Positions 7,558 through 16,306 of a stretch of 64,000 bases of DNA are shown here, in pieces (within the stretch, counting starts at the first letter, position 1; each line of letters opens with the position of its first letter). The notes under the pieces were generated by a model. It did no database searches, had not been told where the DNA came from, and worked only from the letters and a program-made list of their open reading frames with translations. The stretch is from Phycisphaeraceae bacterium (GTDB lineage Bacteria; Planctomycetota; Phycisphaerae; Phycisphaerales; SM1A02), in NCBI GenBank assembly GCA_019636755.1, contig JAHBWZ010000008.1:1-64000 (forward strand). The letters run 5' to 3'. Position numbers and translations under genes: made by a program.

Positions 7558-9384
7558 TCACGGCGATCCCGCGGGCCGTGTGGCGCACTCCCGGACGATG
7601 CGCCGGCGCAGCTGTTCGATGAACGCGTGCGGATCGAGGTCGGGCATGCCGTCACCGACGGCAAGCGGCGTTCCCGCCGCCAGCGCCGCCTCGATCCGCC
7701 GGGCGGCGGCGTGCACGGTCGAGTGATTCCGGCGGCCGAGCAGGTGCGCGATCTCCGGGTAACTCATCGTGGTCAGCGATCGGGCGAGCCACGCGACGAC
7801 GCCGCGCCCGGCCACGAGACGACGATGCCGGGACGCGCCCAGGAGGTCGCCTCGGGAGATCTGGAGCTGCGCGCACACGGCCTCGATGATGGCCGGCAGC
7901 GACACCGGATGCGCCGGTCGCCGGGCGCGCTCGCCCAGGAGGCGGTCCAGCGCCAGGGACTCGGCCTCGGCGGAGGGCTCGGTCGGGAGCAGTGTCCGCA
8001 GGGCGAGCATCTTGCTCACCGCGCCTTCGAGTTCGCGGACCGACCCGACGCAGCGCCGTGCGATGGCGTCCACCGTCGCGTCGTCCAGGGCCAGGTCCCG
8101 CTGCGCCGCGAGCCGCCGGACCAGCGCGATCCGCGTCGACTGATCCGGCGGGTCGATGCGGACGACGCATCCGGCGACGAACCGGCTGACCAGCGCCTGG
8201 TTCAGCCGGCCGATGAGCTGGGGATGCTCGTCGGAGGCGAGGACCACCCGGGACCCGGTCAGGTCGATGGCATCGAGCGTGTGCAGGAACTCGCTCTGCG
8301 TCCGGACCTTGTTGGAGAGGAAGTGGACATCGTCGATGGCAAGCAGGTCGAGGCGCCGGTAGCGCAGCCGGAACGCGGCAAGCCCGTCGGAGCGCACCGC
8401 CGCGATGTACTCGTTCGTGAACTCCTCTCCGGTGACGTACCGCACGCCGCCCGGCGCCCCGTCGCGCCCCGCCCCGCCGCGGCGCTCCAGGACGGCACGG
8501 CAGATGCCCTGGAGAAGGTGGGTCTTGCCGACGCCGCACTCTCCGTGGATGAACAGCGGTCCCATCGCGGCGCCGGCGCCGTCGGCCAGCGCGGACGCCG
8601 CGGACCACGCCAGCCGGTTGGAGTCGCCGACGACGAAGTCCGAGAGGAGGCGCAGGCCCCGGAGTCGCGCACCGGCGCGCATCCTGCCGTCGGCGGCGTC
8701 GCGCGGCGCCGCGGTCCGGACCGGGACGGGGCCGCGTGCCGGTCGCTCGGATCGCGGCGCGCCGGGGGGCGCATCCGCCGTCGGCGCGTCATCCGCCGGC
8801 CCGTGCCCCGACCGCCCGCGCTCCGGCGGCGCCGGCTCCGCCGGGGCGATCTCGCGGGCGCGGACCTCCACGATCGCGGCGCCACCGAAGGTCTCGCGCA
8901 CGACATCGCGCAGCGGCCCGGCCAGGTGTCGATCGATCCATCGCGCGGAGAACGCATCATCGGTCACGACGTGAACGCACGAGCCGACGATCGAAAGGTC
9001 GGCGTCCTGGAACCACCGGTCGAATCGGACGGGACCGATCCGATCGCGCAGCGCTCGGCGCAGCGCGGGCGTCGCATCCGCGCCGCCCCCGGCGGCGCGC
9101 TCCTGTCCGCCGTCGCCCGGTCCGGAGGCGCCGCGGGCCCGAGGCCGCGCCGGTGACCGCTCCGGGGCGACGATCCCCCCATCGACAGCGCGCCCGTGCG
9201 CGCCGGGACCGCGCTGCGGCGGCGCGTCCGCGGCCGGGCCGTCGGAGTCCGGCCGGTGCCCGGTCGGGCGGCTGTCCGGCGCTCGCTCCGTGGTCGCCGG
9301 GGTCGGTCGCCCGTCGGCGGTCTGGGGACGGGTGCCGGGGACACGGAGGGCGGCGCGTCGTGCGGGGTGGCGTGTTGCCTGCAT
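7558..9384 (-). CDS. dnaA: Chromosomal replication initiator protein DnaA
   Basis: 608 residues. Domain I lies near residues 105-175 (LRDRIGPVRFDRWFQDADL) and is followed by a Pro/Arg-rich linker. The AAA+ domain starts near 245, with Walker A GECGVGKT (281-288), Walker B LLAIDD (347-352) and sensor segments. Domain IV (495-565) has the DnaA-box-binding signature YPEIAHLLGRRNHSTVHAA. DnaA melts oriC and loads the helicase. Two oddities: an extra 100-residue disordered N-terminus before domain I, and a 40-residue tail after the helix-turn-helix. The start at 9384 is the first ATG giving a complete domain I, but no Shine-Dalgarno supports it. No dnaN or gyrB is adjacent. Confidence 0.93.
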   Translation of the reverse strand: MQATRHPARRAALRVPGTRPQTADGRPTPATTERAPDSRPTGHRPDSDGPAADAPPQRGPGAHGRAVDGGIVAPERSPARPRARGASGPGDGGQERAAGGGADATPALRRALRDRIGPVRFDRWFQDADLSIVGSCVHVVTDDAFSARWIDRHLAGPLRDVVRETFGGAAIVEVRAREIAPAEPAPPERGRSGHGPADDAPTADAPPGAPRSERPARGPVPVRTAAPRDAADGRMRAGARLRGLRLLSDFVVGDSNRLAWSAASALADGAGAAMGPLFIHGECGVGKTHLLQGICRAVLERRGGAGRDGAPGGVRYVTGEEFTNEYIAAVRSDGLAAFRLRYRRLDLLAIDDVHFLSNKVRTQSEFLHTLDAIDLTGSRVVLASDEHPQLIGRLNQALVSRFVAGCVVRIDPPDQSTRIALVRRLAAQRDLALDDATVDAIARRCVGSVRELEGAVSKMLALRTLLPTEPSAEAESLALDRLLGERARRPAHPVSLPAIIEAVCAQLQISRGDLLGASRHRRLVAGRGVVAWLARSLTTMSYPEIAHLLGRRNHSTVHAAARRIEAALAAGTPLAVGDGMPDLDPHAFIEQLRRRIVRECATRPAGSP

Positions 9385-9754
9385 CGGGAGACGTCTCGAG
9401 ACCGATCGCGCCCGCGGCCGCCGGACGCAGGGTTCCGGGCAGCGCGCCCCTGGGGGCAGCGGCCGTGGCCGGCCGCCTTCGCCGGACGATGGATGGAAGG
9501 GTGATCGAGTCCGTTCGTCGCTTCGCCAAGGGTGCCGGATGACTCCGGTCCGGTGAAGGTTCCCGATCCGTGCGGAACGCGTGCAGACTAGCGGATCCGC
9601 GCGTCGTCTCAAGGGGCGGAACGCCCGTCGCCGCGCGCGGCTCCGCAGGAAATGCCGAGATATCGAGCAGATCCGTTCGCGCAGAGTTTTTTGTCCACCA
9701 TGGACCCCCGCGCGCCTTGGCGTCCGGTGGATGACGCAGGCGCGCGACCGCATC
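9385..9754. other. dnaA upstream region, no clear origin
   Basis: 370 bp between the dnaA start and the stop of the GNAT gene, both on the minus strand. It holds one AT-richer patch (AGTTTTTTGTCCACCATGG, 9685-9703) with a single weak DnaA-box-like word TTGTCCACC. No cluster of TTATCCACA boxes, AT-rich unwinding element or gene is visible. Long minus frames that cross it are low in complexity. It may hold the dnaA promoter; there is not enough evidence to call oriC. Confidence 0.4.
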
Positions 9755-10738
9755 TCACGAAGTCGGAAGAGGATGCACGAAAGCAAGTCGTCGCGCGACC
9801 GCGCGGAAGCCCGCGCGGCGGTACAGCGCCACGGCGGGCGCATTCGCGTCGTCGACCGCGAGCGTCATGATGCGCTCGCGCCGATGCGCGACGCTGCGCA
9901 GTGCGTGGGCAAGCAGCCGGCGACCGAGTCCGGCACCGCGCGCCGGCATCGCGAGTCCCATGTAGACCAGTTCGATGACATCCAGTGAACGGGCGATGCT
10001 CAACAGGCAGCAGCCGACGGCCTCGCCGTCCTGTTCGAGGATGTGCCAGAGCGCCGGATCGACGAGGCCGCTGGCGAGATGGCCGTCCAGGATGTCCGGA
10101 ACCGATCGAAGCGCATGGAGCCCGGGACAGTCGAGCGTGGCTTCGTAGGTGGCCTCGAGCAGATCCTCCATCAGGGCACGCTCGGACCCGGGATCGAACG
10201 GCCGGACCGCCAGCCCGTCCGGCCAGGCCGGCGCCGGGGGAACGCGCATCCGGGTGAGCGGCCGCTCCATCGACGTCAGGCTCGCGAGGCGGTCGAAGCC
10301 CGCCCGTGCGCAGACGGTGGTGAGGTCGGTCCGGTTCGGATCGATGAGGATCTGGACCAGTCCGACATCCGACTCCTGCGCGCACGTGATCGCCTCGCGG
10401 AGCAGCGCGTTGGCCGGCGCCGCCTGGAGCGATGCGACGGACTCGGAGAGGAAGAGCAGCGCCGTGCGGCCCGGCGTCGGCACCACCAGCACGGACGCGG
10501 CATATCCGGGGGAGTCGGGGTCGCGGAGCCCGATGAGTCGATCGATCGATGCGCCGTGCGTCCGCGCATGCTGCTCGAATCGCCCGATGTCGGCGGCCGA
10601 GGCGTCCCGGCCGTGGGACGCGAGCAGGCATGAAAGAGCCGCACCGCGCCGCGCCGCGGGCACCCGTTCGACCGCCGCTCCGGGATGCCCCGGGCCCGGG
10701 TGGGATCCTGAGAGCGGAGGTGGCGTCAGACCCGTCAT
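9755..10738 (-). CDS. GNAT-family N-acetyltransferase, probably two GNAT-like halves
   Basis: 327 residues. The C-terminal half has a canonical acetyl-CoA-binding motif A (MGLAMPARGAGLGRRLLAHA), followed by LAVDDANAPAVALYRRAGF, the usual motif B. The N-terminal half (SVLVVPTPGRTALLFLSES, then VQILIDPNRTDLTTVCARAG) resembles a degenerate GNAT fold, so a tandem-GNAT arrangement as in mycothiol synthase-like enzymes is plausible. The acceptor is unknown. The ATG at 10738 is the best supported start; an upstream frame to 10912 is Arg-rich and overlaps the divergent gene's leader. It is followed by dnaA after 370 bp. Confidence 0.8.
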   Translation of the reverse strand: MTGLTPPPLSGSHPGPGHPGAAVERVPAARRGAALSCLLASHGRDASAADIGRFEQHARTHGASIDRLIGLRDPDSPGYAASVLVVPTPGRTALLFLSESVASLQAAPANALLREAITCAQESDVGLVQILIDPNRTDLTTVCARAGFDRLASLTSMERPLTRMRVPPAPAWPDGLAVRPFDPGSERALMEDLLEATYEATLDCPGLHALRSVPDILDGHLASGLVDPALWHILEQDGEAVGCCLLSIARSLDVIELVYMGLAMPARGAGLGRRLLAHALRSVAHRRERIMTLAVDDANAPAVALYRRAGFRAVARRLAFVHPLPTS

Positions 10739-10806
10739 CGCTGTCCGTTGACCGCAGGGAGCGGTTCCGCCAGAATACCCGCCGCCTGCCACGGAGTGCT
10801 TCCCGC

Positions 10807-11547
10807 ATGAAGGTGTTTCACCGCCCGCCCGACCATCGAGCCGCCGCCCCCGTTTCCGCGTCCGTGCCGGCAGCAGCCACGGCGCGTCTGCCCGGGGGGT
10901 CGGACGGGGCAAGCCGCCGGGGGCGATCCGGCGCGCGCGTGATCGCCGCGGGGCTGGTCGCGATCGCGTGCGCGGCGACGGCGTTCCTGCCGGCCGCGCG
11001 GACGTTCGCGCAGCATCCGACGCCCTCGGTGGTCCCGATCCGGTGGGAACTCGCCTTCGAACCGGGCCCGCTTCGCACGTACGTCGACCCGGTGGAGGGG
11101 ACGGCGTACTGGTACATGCCCTACGTCGTGACCAACCTCACCGGGCAGGACCAGACCTGGGCGCCGGAGTTCGTCCTCTTCGCCGACACCGGTGAGATTC
11201 TCCGGTCGGGCGAGAGCGTCCCCAGTCGCGTGGAGGAGCGCATTCGCGAACTCCTCGGGAACCCGCTGCTGGAGACGCAGAACGAGATCATCGGCGATAT
11301 CCGCCAGGGGCGCGAGCATGCCCGCGACGGCCTCGCGGTCTGGCCGCTCCGCCGCACCCGTCTCACCGAGTTCTCCGTCTTCATCGGCGGGATCAGCGGG
11401 GAGACCGCCCGGGTCGTCAACCCGGTGACCGGGGACCCGGTCATTCTCCGCAAGTCGCTGGAGCGCCGCTACCGGGTGCCCGGCGACCCGCTGGCCCGGG
11501 GGTCGGCGCCGGTCGAACTGGTGTCCGAGCGCTGGGTGATGCGCTGA
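10807..11547 (+). CDS. Exported or membrane-anchored protein of unknown function
   Basis: 246 residues. There is a 45-residue Ala/Arg/Pro-rich N-terminus, then a hydrophobic segment (ARVIAAGLVAIACAATAFLP) ending in a possible cleavage site ARTFA-Q, then a soluble region. The mature part contains IRWELAFEPGPLRTYVDPV, GTAYWYMPYVVTNLTG and FSVFIGGISGETARVVNPV; the aromatic-rich beta-sheet look suggests an extracytoplasmic domain. I do not recognise the family. GGAG about 12 nt before ATG 10807 supports this start over the longer frame from 10549. It is transcribed divergently from the GNAT gene, and the rpmA promoter follows. Confidence 0.65.
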   Translation: MKVFHRPPDHRAAAPVSASVPAAATARLPGGSDGASRRGRSGARVIAAGLVAIACAATAFLPAARTFAQHPTPSVVPIRWELAFEPGPLRTYVDPVEGTAYWYMPYVVTNLTGQDQTWAPEFVLFADTGEILRSGESVPSRVEERIRELLGNPLLETQNEIIGDIRQGREHARDGLAVWPLRRTRLTEFSVFIGGISGETARVVNPVTGDPVILRKSLERRYRVPGDPLARGSAPVELVSERWVMR

Positions 11548-11574
11548 GCCGGGACGGGGGGCCCCCGCGCTGTA

Positions 11575-11603
11575 TGGACAGCGCGCACACGCTCCTGTAC
11601 ACT
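11575..11603 (+). promoter_or_regulatory. Sigma70-type promoter for rpmA-obg
   Basis: TGGACA (11575-11580), a 17-bp spacer and TACACT (11598-11603). It lies 140 bp before the rpmA start in the 195-bp gap after the preceding stop. It is one of the clearest -35/-10 pairs in the window and fits a ribosomal-protein operon. Confidence 0.6.
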
Positions 11604-11742
11604 GCCCGGCTCGGTCCACCGGTCGATCGATCCGCGGTCGCGGTGATCGCCGGCCCGCGAATCGTCCTGTCGTCAGCCTCCCGTTCGTCGTCTCGAGTCC
11701 GCTCGAGATCCCGGAGCGCCGGGCCACCCGGCGAGCATCGCC

Positions 11743-12030
11743 ATGGCACATAAGAAGGGTCAGGGTTCGACCCGCAACGGACGTGATTCCAATCCGCAGT
11801 ACCGCGGCATCAAGCGGTATGGCGGAGAGCAGGTGACGCATGGCACGATTCTCGTCCGGCAGTGCGGGACGAAGTTCCGAAACGGTTACCTGGTGGGACG
11901 CGGGAAGGACGACACCCTCTTTGCACTGAGCGACGGCGTCGTGCGCTTCCGCGGACGCACCATCGACATCGTGCCGTCCGATCCGGGCGTTCCGCGCTAC
12001 ACGCACGTCGAGCGCGGCGGCGCTGCCTGA
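11743..12030 (+). CDS. rpmA: 50S ribosomal protein L27
   Basis: A 95-residue bL27 with the hallmark start [20 protein letters not shown] and the conserved [21 protein letters not shown]. It sits near the peptidyl-transferase centre, with its flexible N-terminus contacting tRNA. The N-terminus begins directly with the mature sequence, with no cleavable extension as in Firmicutes. The usual partner rplU (L21) is not upstream, whereas the obg gene follows after 54 bp, so the common rplU-rpmA-obg order is broken on one side. The promoter at 11575-11603 serves this pair. Confidence 0.97.
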   Translation: MAHKKGQGSTRNGRDSNPQYRGIKRYGGEQVTHGTILVRQCGTKFRNGYLVGRGKDDTLFALSDGVVRFRGRTIDIVPSDPGVPRYTHVERGGAA

Positions 12031-12084
12031 CACCGCGGCGCGCCACGCCTTCGCCGGGGCCGAGACCCCGGCCGGCCGATCTCC

Positions 12085-13137
12085 ATGTTCATCGATCACG
12101 CGGTCATCTTCGTCCGCTCCGGCAAGGGCGGCGACGGGTGCGTGTCGTTCCGGCGCGAGAAGTACGTTCCGAAGGGCGGCCCCGACGGCGGCAACGGCGG
12201 GCGGGGCGGTGATGTCGTCCTGACGGTCGACCCCGCGCTGACGACGCTGCTGCCGCTGACGCCGCGCCCGCACTATCGCGCGGAGGCCGGCGGTGCCGGC
12301 GGGGGCCGGCAGATGACCGGCGCCGACGGCGCGGACTGCATCGTCGCGGTTCCGCCGGGCACCACCGTCTTCGACGCCGAGACCGGCGAGCGACTCGCGG
12401 ATCTCACGCGCCAGGGTGAACAGTGGATCGCGGCGCCGGGCGGGCGCGGCGGATTCGGCAACGAGCATTTCAAGTCCGCGACGAATCAGACGCCGCGTGA
12501 TGCGACGCCCGGCGAGCCGGCGGTGGAGCGGAGACTCCGGCTGGAACTCCGGCTGATCGCCGACGTGGGCCTCATCGGGCTGCCGAACGCGGGCAAGTCG
12601 ACCCTGCTCCGGGCGCTGTCACGCGCCACCCCGAAGGTGGCCGACTATCCGTTCACGACGCTGCACCCGCATCTCGGGATCGCGACGATGCCCGCGGGTC
12701 CCGGCCAGGAACGCCGGCTGGTCTTCGCCGACAATCCCGGCCTCATCGAGGGCGCCGCGGAGGGCGCGGGCCTGGGACACGAGTTCCTCCGGCACATCGA
12801 GCGCACGCGCGTCCTGGTCCATGTCGTCGATGCCGCGTCGGATGATCCGGTCCGGGCGTACGAGGTGGTCCGCCGGGAACTGGAGGCATACGCACTGCCC
12901 CTGGCGGAGCGACCGGAGATCGTGGCGCTCAACAAGATCGACCTCCTTCCGCCCGAGTCACGCGATGCGCGTCTCGCGGCCGTGACGGCGGCGCTGCGCC
13001 TGCCGCCGGAGACCGCGGTGGTTGCCATCAGCGGCGCGGCGCGCGACGGGCTGCGCGAACTGCTGGAGGTGTGCTGGGCGCGCGCGGGCCGTGAGGAAGC
13101 GGCGGGCTGGAGCGCCCGGGCGGCCGCGACGGAGTGA
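12085..13137 (+). CDS. obgE: GTPase Obg/CgtA
   Basis: 350 residues. The glycine-rich Obg fold is at the N-terminus (VRSGKGGDGCVSFRREKYVP, PDGGNGGRGGDVV), followed by the TRAFAC GTPase domain: G1 GLPNAGKST (near 172), G3 DNPGLIEGA and G4 NKIDLL. Obg binds the 50S subunit and links ribosome assembly to growth state. G3 reads DNPG instead of the usual DIPG, a small variation. There is no separate C-terminal OCT domain. It is co-transcribed with rpmA. Confidence 0.97.
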   Translation: MFIDHAVIFVRSGKGGDGCVSFRREKYVPKGGPDGGNGGRGGDVVLTVDPALTTLLPLTPRPHYRAEAGGAGGGRQMTGADGADCIVAVPPGTTVFDAETGERLADLTRQGEQWIAAPGGRGGFGNEHFKSATNQTPRDATPGEPAVERRLRLELRLIADVGLIGLPNAGKSTLLRALSRATPKVADYPFTTLHPHLGIATMPAGPGQERRLVFADNPGLIEGAAEGAGLGHEFLRHIERTRVLVHVVDAASDDPVRAYEVVRRELEAYALPLAERPEIVALNKIDLLPPESRDARLAAVTAALRLPPETAVVAISGAARDGLRELLEVCWARAGREEAAGWSARAAATE

Positions 13138-13141
13138 GCGA

Positions 13142-13468
13142 TCACGCCGCGAGCGGCAGCGTCGCTGCGGCATCGTCGCGCGGATCTGCGTCCGCGGATC
13201 CGTCCATCCGGGCGCCGGTGGCATCGCGTGTTTCCGGGGACGTCCGCATCGCCGCGGCGCCGTGCTCGGTCGGCTCCGGCGCGAGCCGAGGCGCATGCAT
13301 GGCCGCGATCCGCCGGCGGTGCTCGATGCACAGGTGCGCGACGCGCCGGGCAAGGTCCAGTTCCTCGCGCCGTCGCTGAAGACCGCGCGCGGTCATGCGC
13401 AGCACGGCGCCCGCCGCGGCGATCGCGATCAGGCACGGCACGGCCAGCATGAGCAGCGAGTCCGTCAC
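13142..13468 (-). CDS. Small single-pass membrane protein, unknown function
   Basis: 108 residues with a GTG start. A hydrophobic N-terminus (SLLMLAVPCLIAIAAAGAVL) forms one membrane segment. It is followed by a basic helix (QRRREELDLARRVAHLCIEH) and a 50-residue disordered Ala/Asp-rich tail. It lies convergent to obg with 4 bp between stops, and divergent to the large membrane protein gene at 13627. No family is recognised. Coding status is supported by the membrane-helix pattern and by placement without overlap, but remains uncertain. Confidence 0.5.
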   Translation of the reverse strand: MTDSLLMLAVPCLIAIAAAGAVLRMTARGLQRRREELDLARRVAHLCIEHRRRIAAMHAPRLAPEPTEHGAAAMRTSPETRDATGARMDGSADADPRDDAAATLPLAA

Positions 13469-13626
13469 GGGTGTGGTATCGGTCCGCGGTCGGGCGGGGT
13501 TCAGCGCGACCGGTCCGGCCGCCGCGGGCGACGCGCGGATCCACCGCCGTCGCCGCGCCGCGACCGGGACGATCCCGGAGGCGGGACCCCGGCGATCGAC
13601 CGCCTGATCGGTACACTCTCGCCACG

Positions 13627-16272
13627 ATGGCGGGCCGGTCGCGATTCCCGAGTGATTTCCGGACGATGTCGGGGGGCCTCTCCCGGTGGGCGGGCGGCGT
13701 GGAACGCGGTCAGCGGGGCGGATTCCGCGCGTGCTTCGCGATCCTGGCCGCCCTCGTCCTGCTCGGTACCGGCGCGCGAACGGCCCTGGCGGACGCGGAG
13801 ATCCGCATGGTCCAGTTCGGTCTCGCCGGCCAGTACCGTCCGGGCGAACTCACGCCCGCTCGATTCGAGGTGACCCTTGCCGAATCCTGGCCCGACGCCG
13901 CGGTGCCCGCGTGGGTGCAGTGGGAAGTGCCCGGGGACGATGGCGACATCCTGGAACATGGGCGCCCGGTCACGCTCAACCGCGGGCGCGCGGTCGGCGT
14001 CTGGCTCTACGCGTTCACGCCGCCGCTGACCGATGATCGGACCCGATGGACCGCGCGCGTCTTCGAATACCGCGGCGGTCTCCGCGGCGCGGAACTCGGC
14101 GCGGTCCGGTTCAGTCCCGGCGGCGGCAGCGTGCCGCTCGGCACGGCGGTGATGGCGTCCGTCGGTCCGCATGGCGGGCTGGCGCAGTATGCACGGCCGC
14201 GCGCGGCCGGCGGCGCGGAGATCCTGTCGGCGCATGAGGAAGTACGGACGATCGCGAACCTGCGCGCGCCCGACGAACTGCCTGACCTCTGGTTCGGGTA
14301 CGCGATGCTGGAGACGCTGCTCTGGAGCAGCGGCGATCCGGCGCTCCTGGGGACCGATCGCGTGCTGGCGCTGCGCGAGTGGATCCGGCGCGGCGGGCAT
14401 CTCGTCATCTCGCTGCCGGCGTCGGGCAATCCGTGGGGACTCGGCGAGACCGCGCGGACGGAGCTGGAGGACCTGCTGCTGCGGCGCGCGCCCAGGCGCG
14501 ATGAGCGCGAGCCGCTGACGGCGCTGCTGCCCATCCTGGCGCGCGGCACCGCCTTCGCCGATGAGCGGTTCGTCCGCACCGTCACGGTGCACGTCTTCCG
14601 CGATCGCGCCGGCTTCGATGTCATCGACCCGGCGTGGACGCCGGTTCTCGCCATGCCGGACGGCCGGGTCCCGGTCATCACGCGCTCCTTCGGTTTCGGG
14701 CGCCTGACGCTGGTGGGCGTGGACCTGTCCGACCCGAACCTCCTGGCCGTCCCGCCGCTGCGCAACGGCCTGCTCGGTGCGCTGCCGCACGCCGACGTCT
14801 TCTGGAATCCCATTCTCGGGCGGCGGCAGGACACGCCGACGGGCGCGGAGATCGCGGCGCTGTTCGAGCGCGATCGGACGCGCCTCTCGCGACTGGAACC
14901 GGCGATGGTGGCGGTCGGCGACGGCGCGGTGATCGAGCAGGAGATCAATCTCGCCGCGCGGGCGGGTCGCGGCCTGCTCGTCTCGCTGCTGCTCTTCATC
15001 GCGTACTGGGTGCTGGCGGGTCCGGCGGGCTTCTTCGCGCTGCGGACGCGCGGACTGGTCCGGCACGCATGGCTTGCCTTCGCCGTCACCGCCGCGCTGT
15101 TCACCATCGTGGCGTGGGTGGCCGTCGTCCTTCTGCGCGAGAACCGGGTGGAGGTCCGTCACCTCACCGTGCTGGACGGCCAGGCGCGGCGCGGCGCCGC
15201 GGACGAGCCTCCGGACGCCGGCTCCGTGGACCCGCCGATCCTCCGCGCGCGGAGCTGGTTCTCGCTCTACACGCCCGGCTACGGCCCCAGCGTCATCGAA
15301 CTGCCGCCGTCGTCGATCGCTGGCGTCCCCACGCCGCTCAACCTGCTGGCGTCGTGGACGCCGCCCCCGCGCGGATCGGGGCAGGCGTATCCGAACCTGA
15401 GCCGGATCCCGGTGGACCTGCGCCGACCGGCCGAGCGCCTCGTGCTTCCGTCCCGATCCACGTCCACCCGCCTGACCGCGTGGTGGATCGGGTACCCGGC
15501 CGCCGGCTGGAAGGACGCGATGCTCCGGAGCGATCCGGCGGATCCGGTCCGCATGGAGCCCGATGCGCGCGGTGAGCCCCGGCTGCGCGGCCGCATCCTC
15601 AATGAACTCGGCCACGCGCTTGCCGGTGTCACGTTCATCTGGGTCCACGGGCCGCCGCCGCCGCCGCGCCGCTACGCGCCGGGACCGGGCGGCGGCGATG
15701 ACGTCGTCACCACGCTGCGACAGAGCGGACAGGCGATCCGCCCCGGCGCCGCGTGGCGCCTGGACGCGACCGCGATCTGGGCGCCGGGCGAGGGGCTGAC
15801 CGTGGACGTGCCTGCCGAGATGCGCAGCACGCTGGAGACGACGATTCTGGAGCGCTACGTCCGGCCGCTCTCGGACCGCTCCCTCGGCGAACTGTTCGGT
15901 TCGGCGATGAGCGACGAACGGCGGCGGATGGCGCTGGAGATGCTCACCATCTTCGGGATGCTGACGCCGCCACCCTGGCTGCGCGAACCGTCCGACACCA
16001 CGACGGCGGCCGCGGCGCCGGCGCGGGCGGCACTGCTGGCGCGCCGGAACCTGGGGCAGGAACTGGACCTCAGCAGCCGGCTCACGGGCCCGGCGCTGCT
16101 GGTGATCGGGTACGTCGACGGGTCGCCGCTGGTGCATCCGCTGCGCGTGCGCGGCGAGGAGGTGCGCGGTTCCGGACGGACGATGGTGCGATGGCTCTTC
16201 CCGCTCGAAGAGATCACGGCGCCGACCGGCGCCGCGGGCGGTCCCCGGGCGGGCGGAGGAGCGACGGAATGA
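13627..16272 (+). CDS. Large membrane protein with GATase1-like domain, unknown function
   Basis: 881 residues. An N-terminal signal or anchor (FAILAALVLLGTGARTALAD) precedes beta-sandwich sequence. A class-I-glutaminase-like region follows (LPDLWFGYAMLETLLWSSGD, LREWIRRGGHLVISLPASG), the type seen in BatA-like or gliding-associated planctomycete proteins, but without a catalytic Cys-His set. Two transmembrane helices lie near 455-510 (LVSLLLFIAYWVLAGPAGFF, LAFAVTAALFTIVAWVAVVL), then a soluble C-terminus. TACACT lies 9 nt before ATG 13627, so the start may be leaderless. The next gene is a GldA-type ABC ATPase 34 bp downstream, suggesting a role with that exporter. No permease is adjacent. 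Confidence 0.7.
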   Translation: MAGRSRFPSDFRTMSGGLSRWAGGVERGQRGGFRACFAILAALVLLGTGARTALADAEIRMVQFGLAGQYRPGELTPARFEVTLAESWPDAAVPAWVQWEVPGDDGDILEHGRPVTLNRGRAVGVWLYAFTPPLTDDRTRWTARVFEYRGGLRGAELGAVRFSPGGGSVPLGTAVMASVGPHGGLAQYARPRAAGGAEILSAHEEVRTIANLRAPDELPDLWFGYAMLETLLWSSGDPALLGTDRVLALREWIRRGGHLVISLPASGNPWGLGETARTELEDLLLRRAPRRDEREPLTALLPILARGTAFADERFVRTVTVHVFRDRAGFDVIDPAWTPVLAMPDGRVPVITRSFGFGRLTLVGVDLSDPNLLAVPPLRNGLLGALPHADVFWNPILGRRQDTPTGAEIAALFERDRTRLSRLEPAMVAVGDGAVIEQEINLAARAGRGLLVSLLLFIAYWVLAGPAGFFALRTRGLVRHAWLAFAVTAALFTIVAWVAVVLLRENRVEVRHLTVLDGQARRGAADEPPDAGSVDPPILRARSWFSLYTPGYGPSVIELPPSSIAGVPTPLNLLASWTPPPRGSGQAYPNLSRIPVDLRRPAERLVLPSRSTSTRLTAWWIGYPAAGWKDAMLRSDPADPVRMEPDARGEPRLRGRILNELGHALAGVTFIWVHGPPPPPRRYAPGPGGGDDVVTTLRQSGQAIRPGAAWRLDATAIWAPGEGLTVDVPAEMRSTLETTILERYVRPLSDRSLGELFGSAMSDERRRMALEMLTIFGMLTPPPWLREPSDTTTAAAAPARAALLARRNLGQELDLSSRLTGPALLVIGYVDGSPLVHPLRVRGEEVRGSGRTMVRWLFPLEEITAPTGAAGGPRAGGGATE

Positions 16273-16306
16273 GTTCGACAGCGCCTGGATCCAGGGAGCG
16301 CCGTGC

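Noticed and set aside
9688-9699. TTGTCCACC as a DnaA box and oriC
   Set aside because: A single copy with two mismatches to TTATCCACA and no AT-rich unwinding region.
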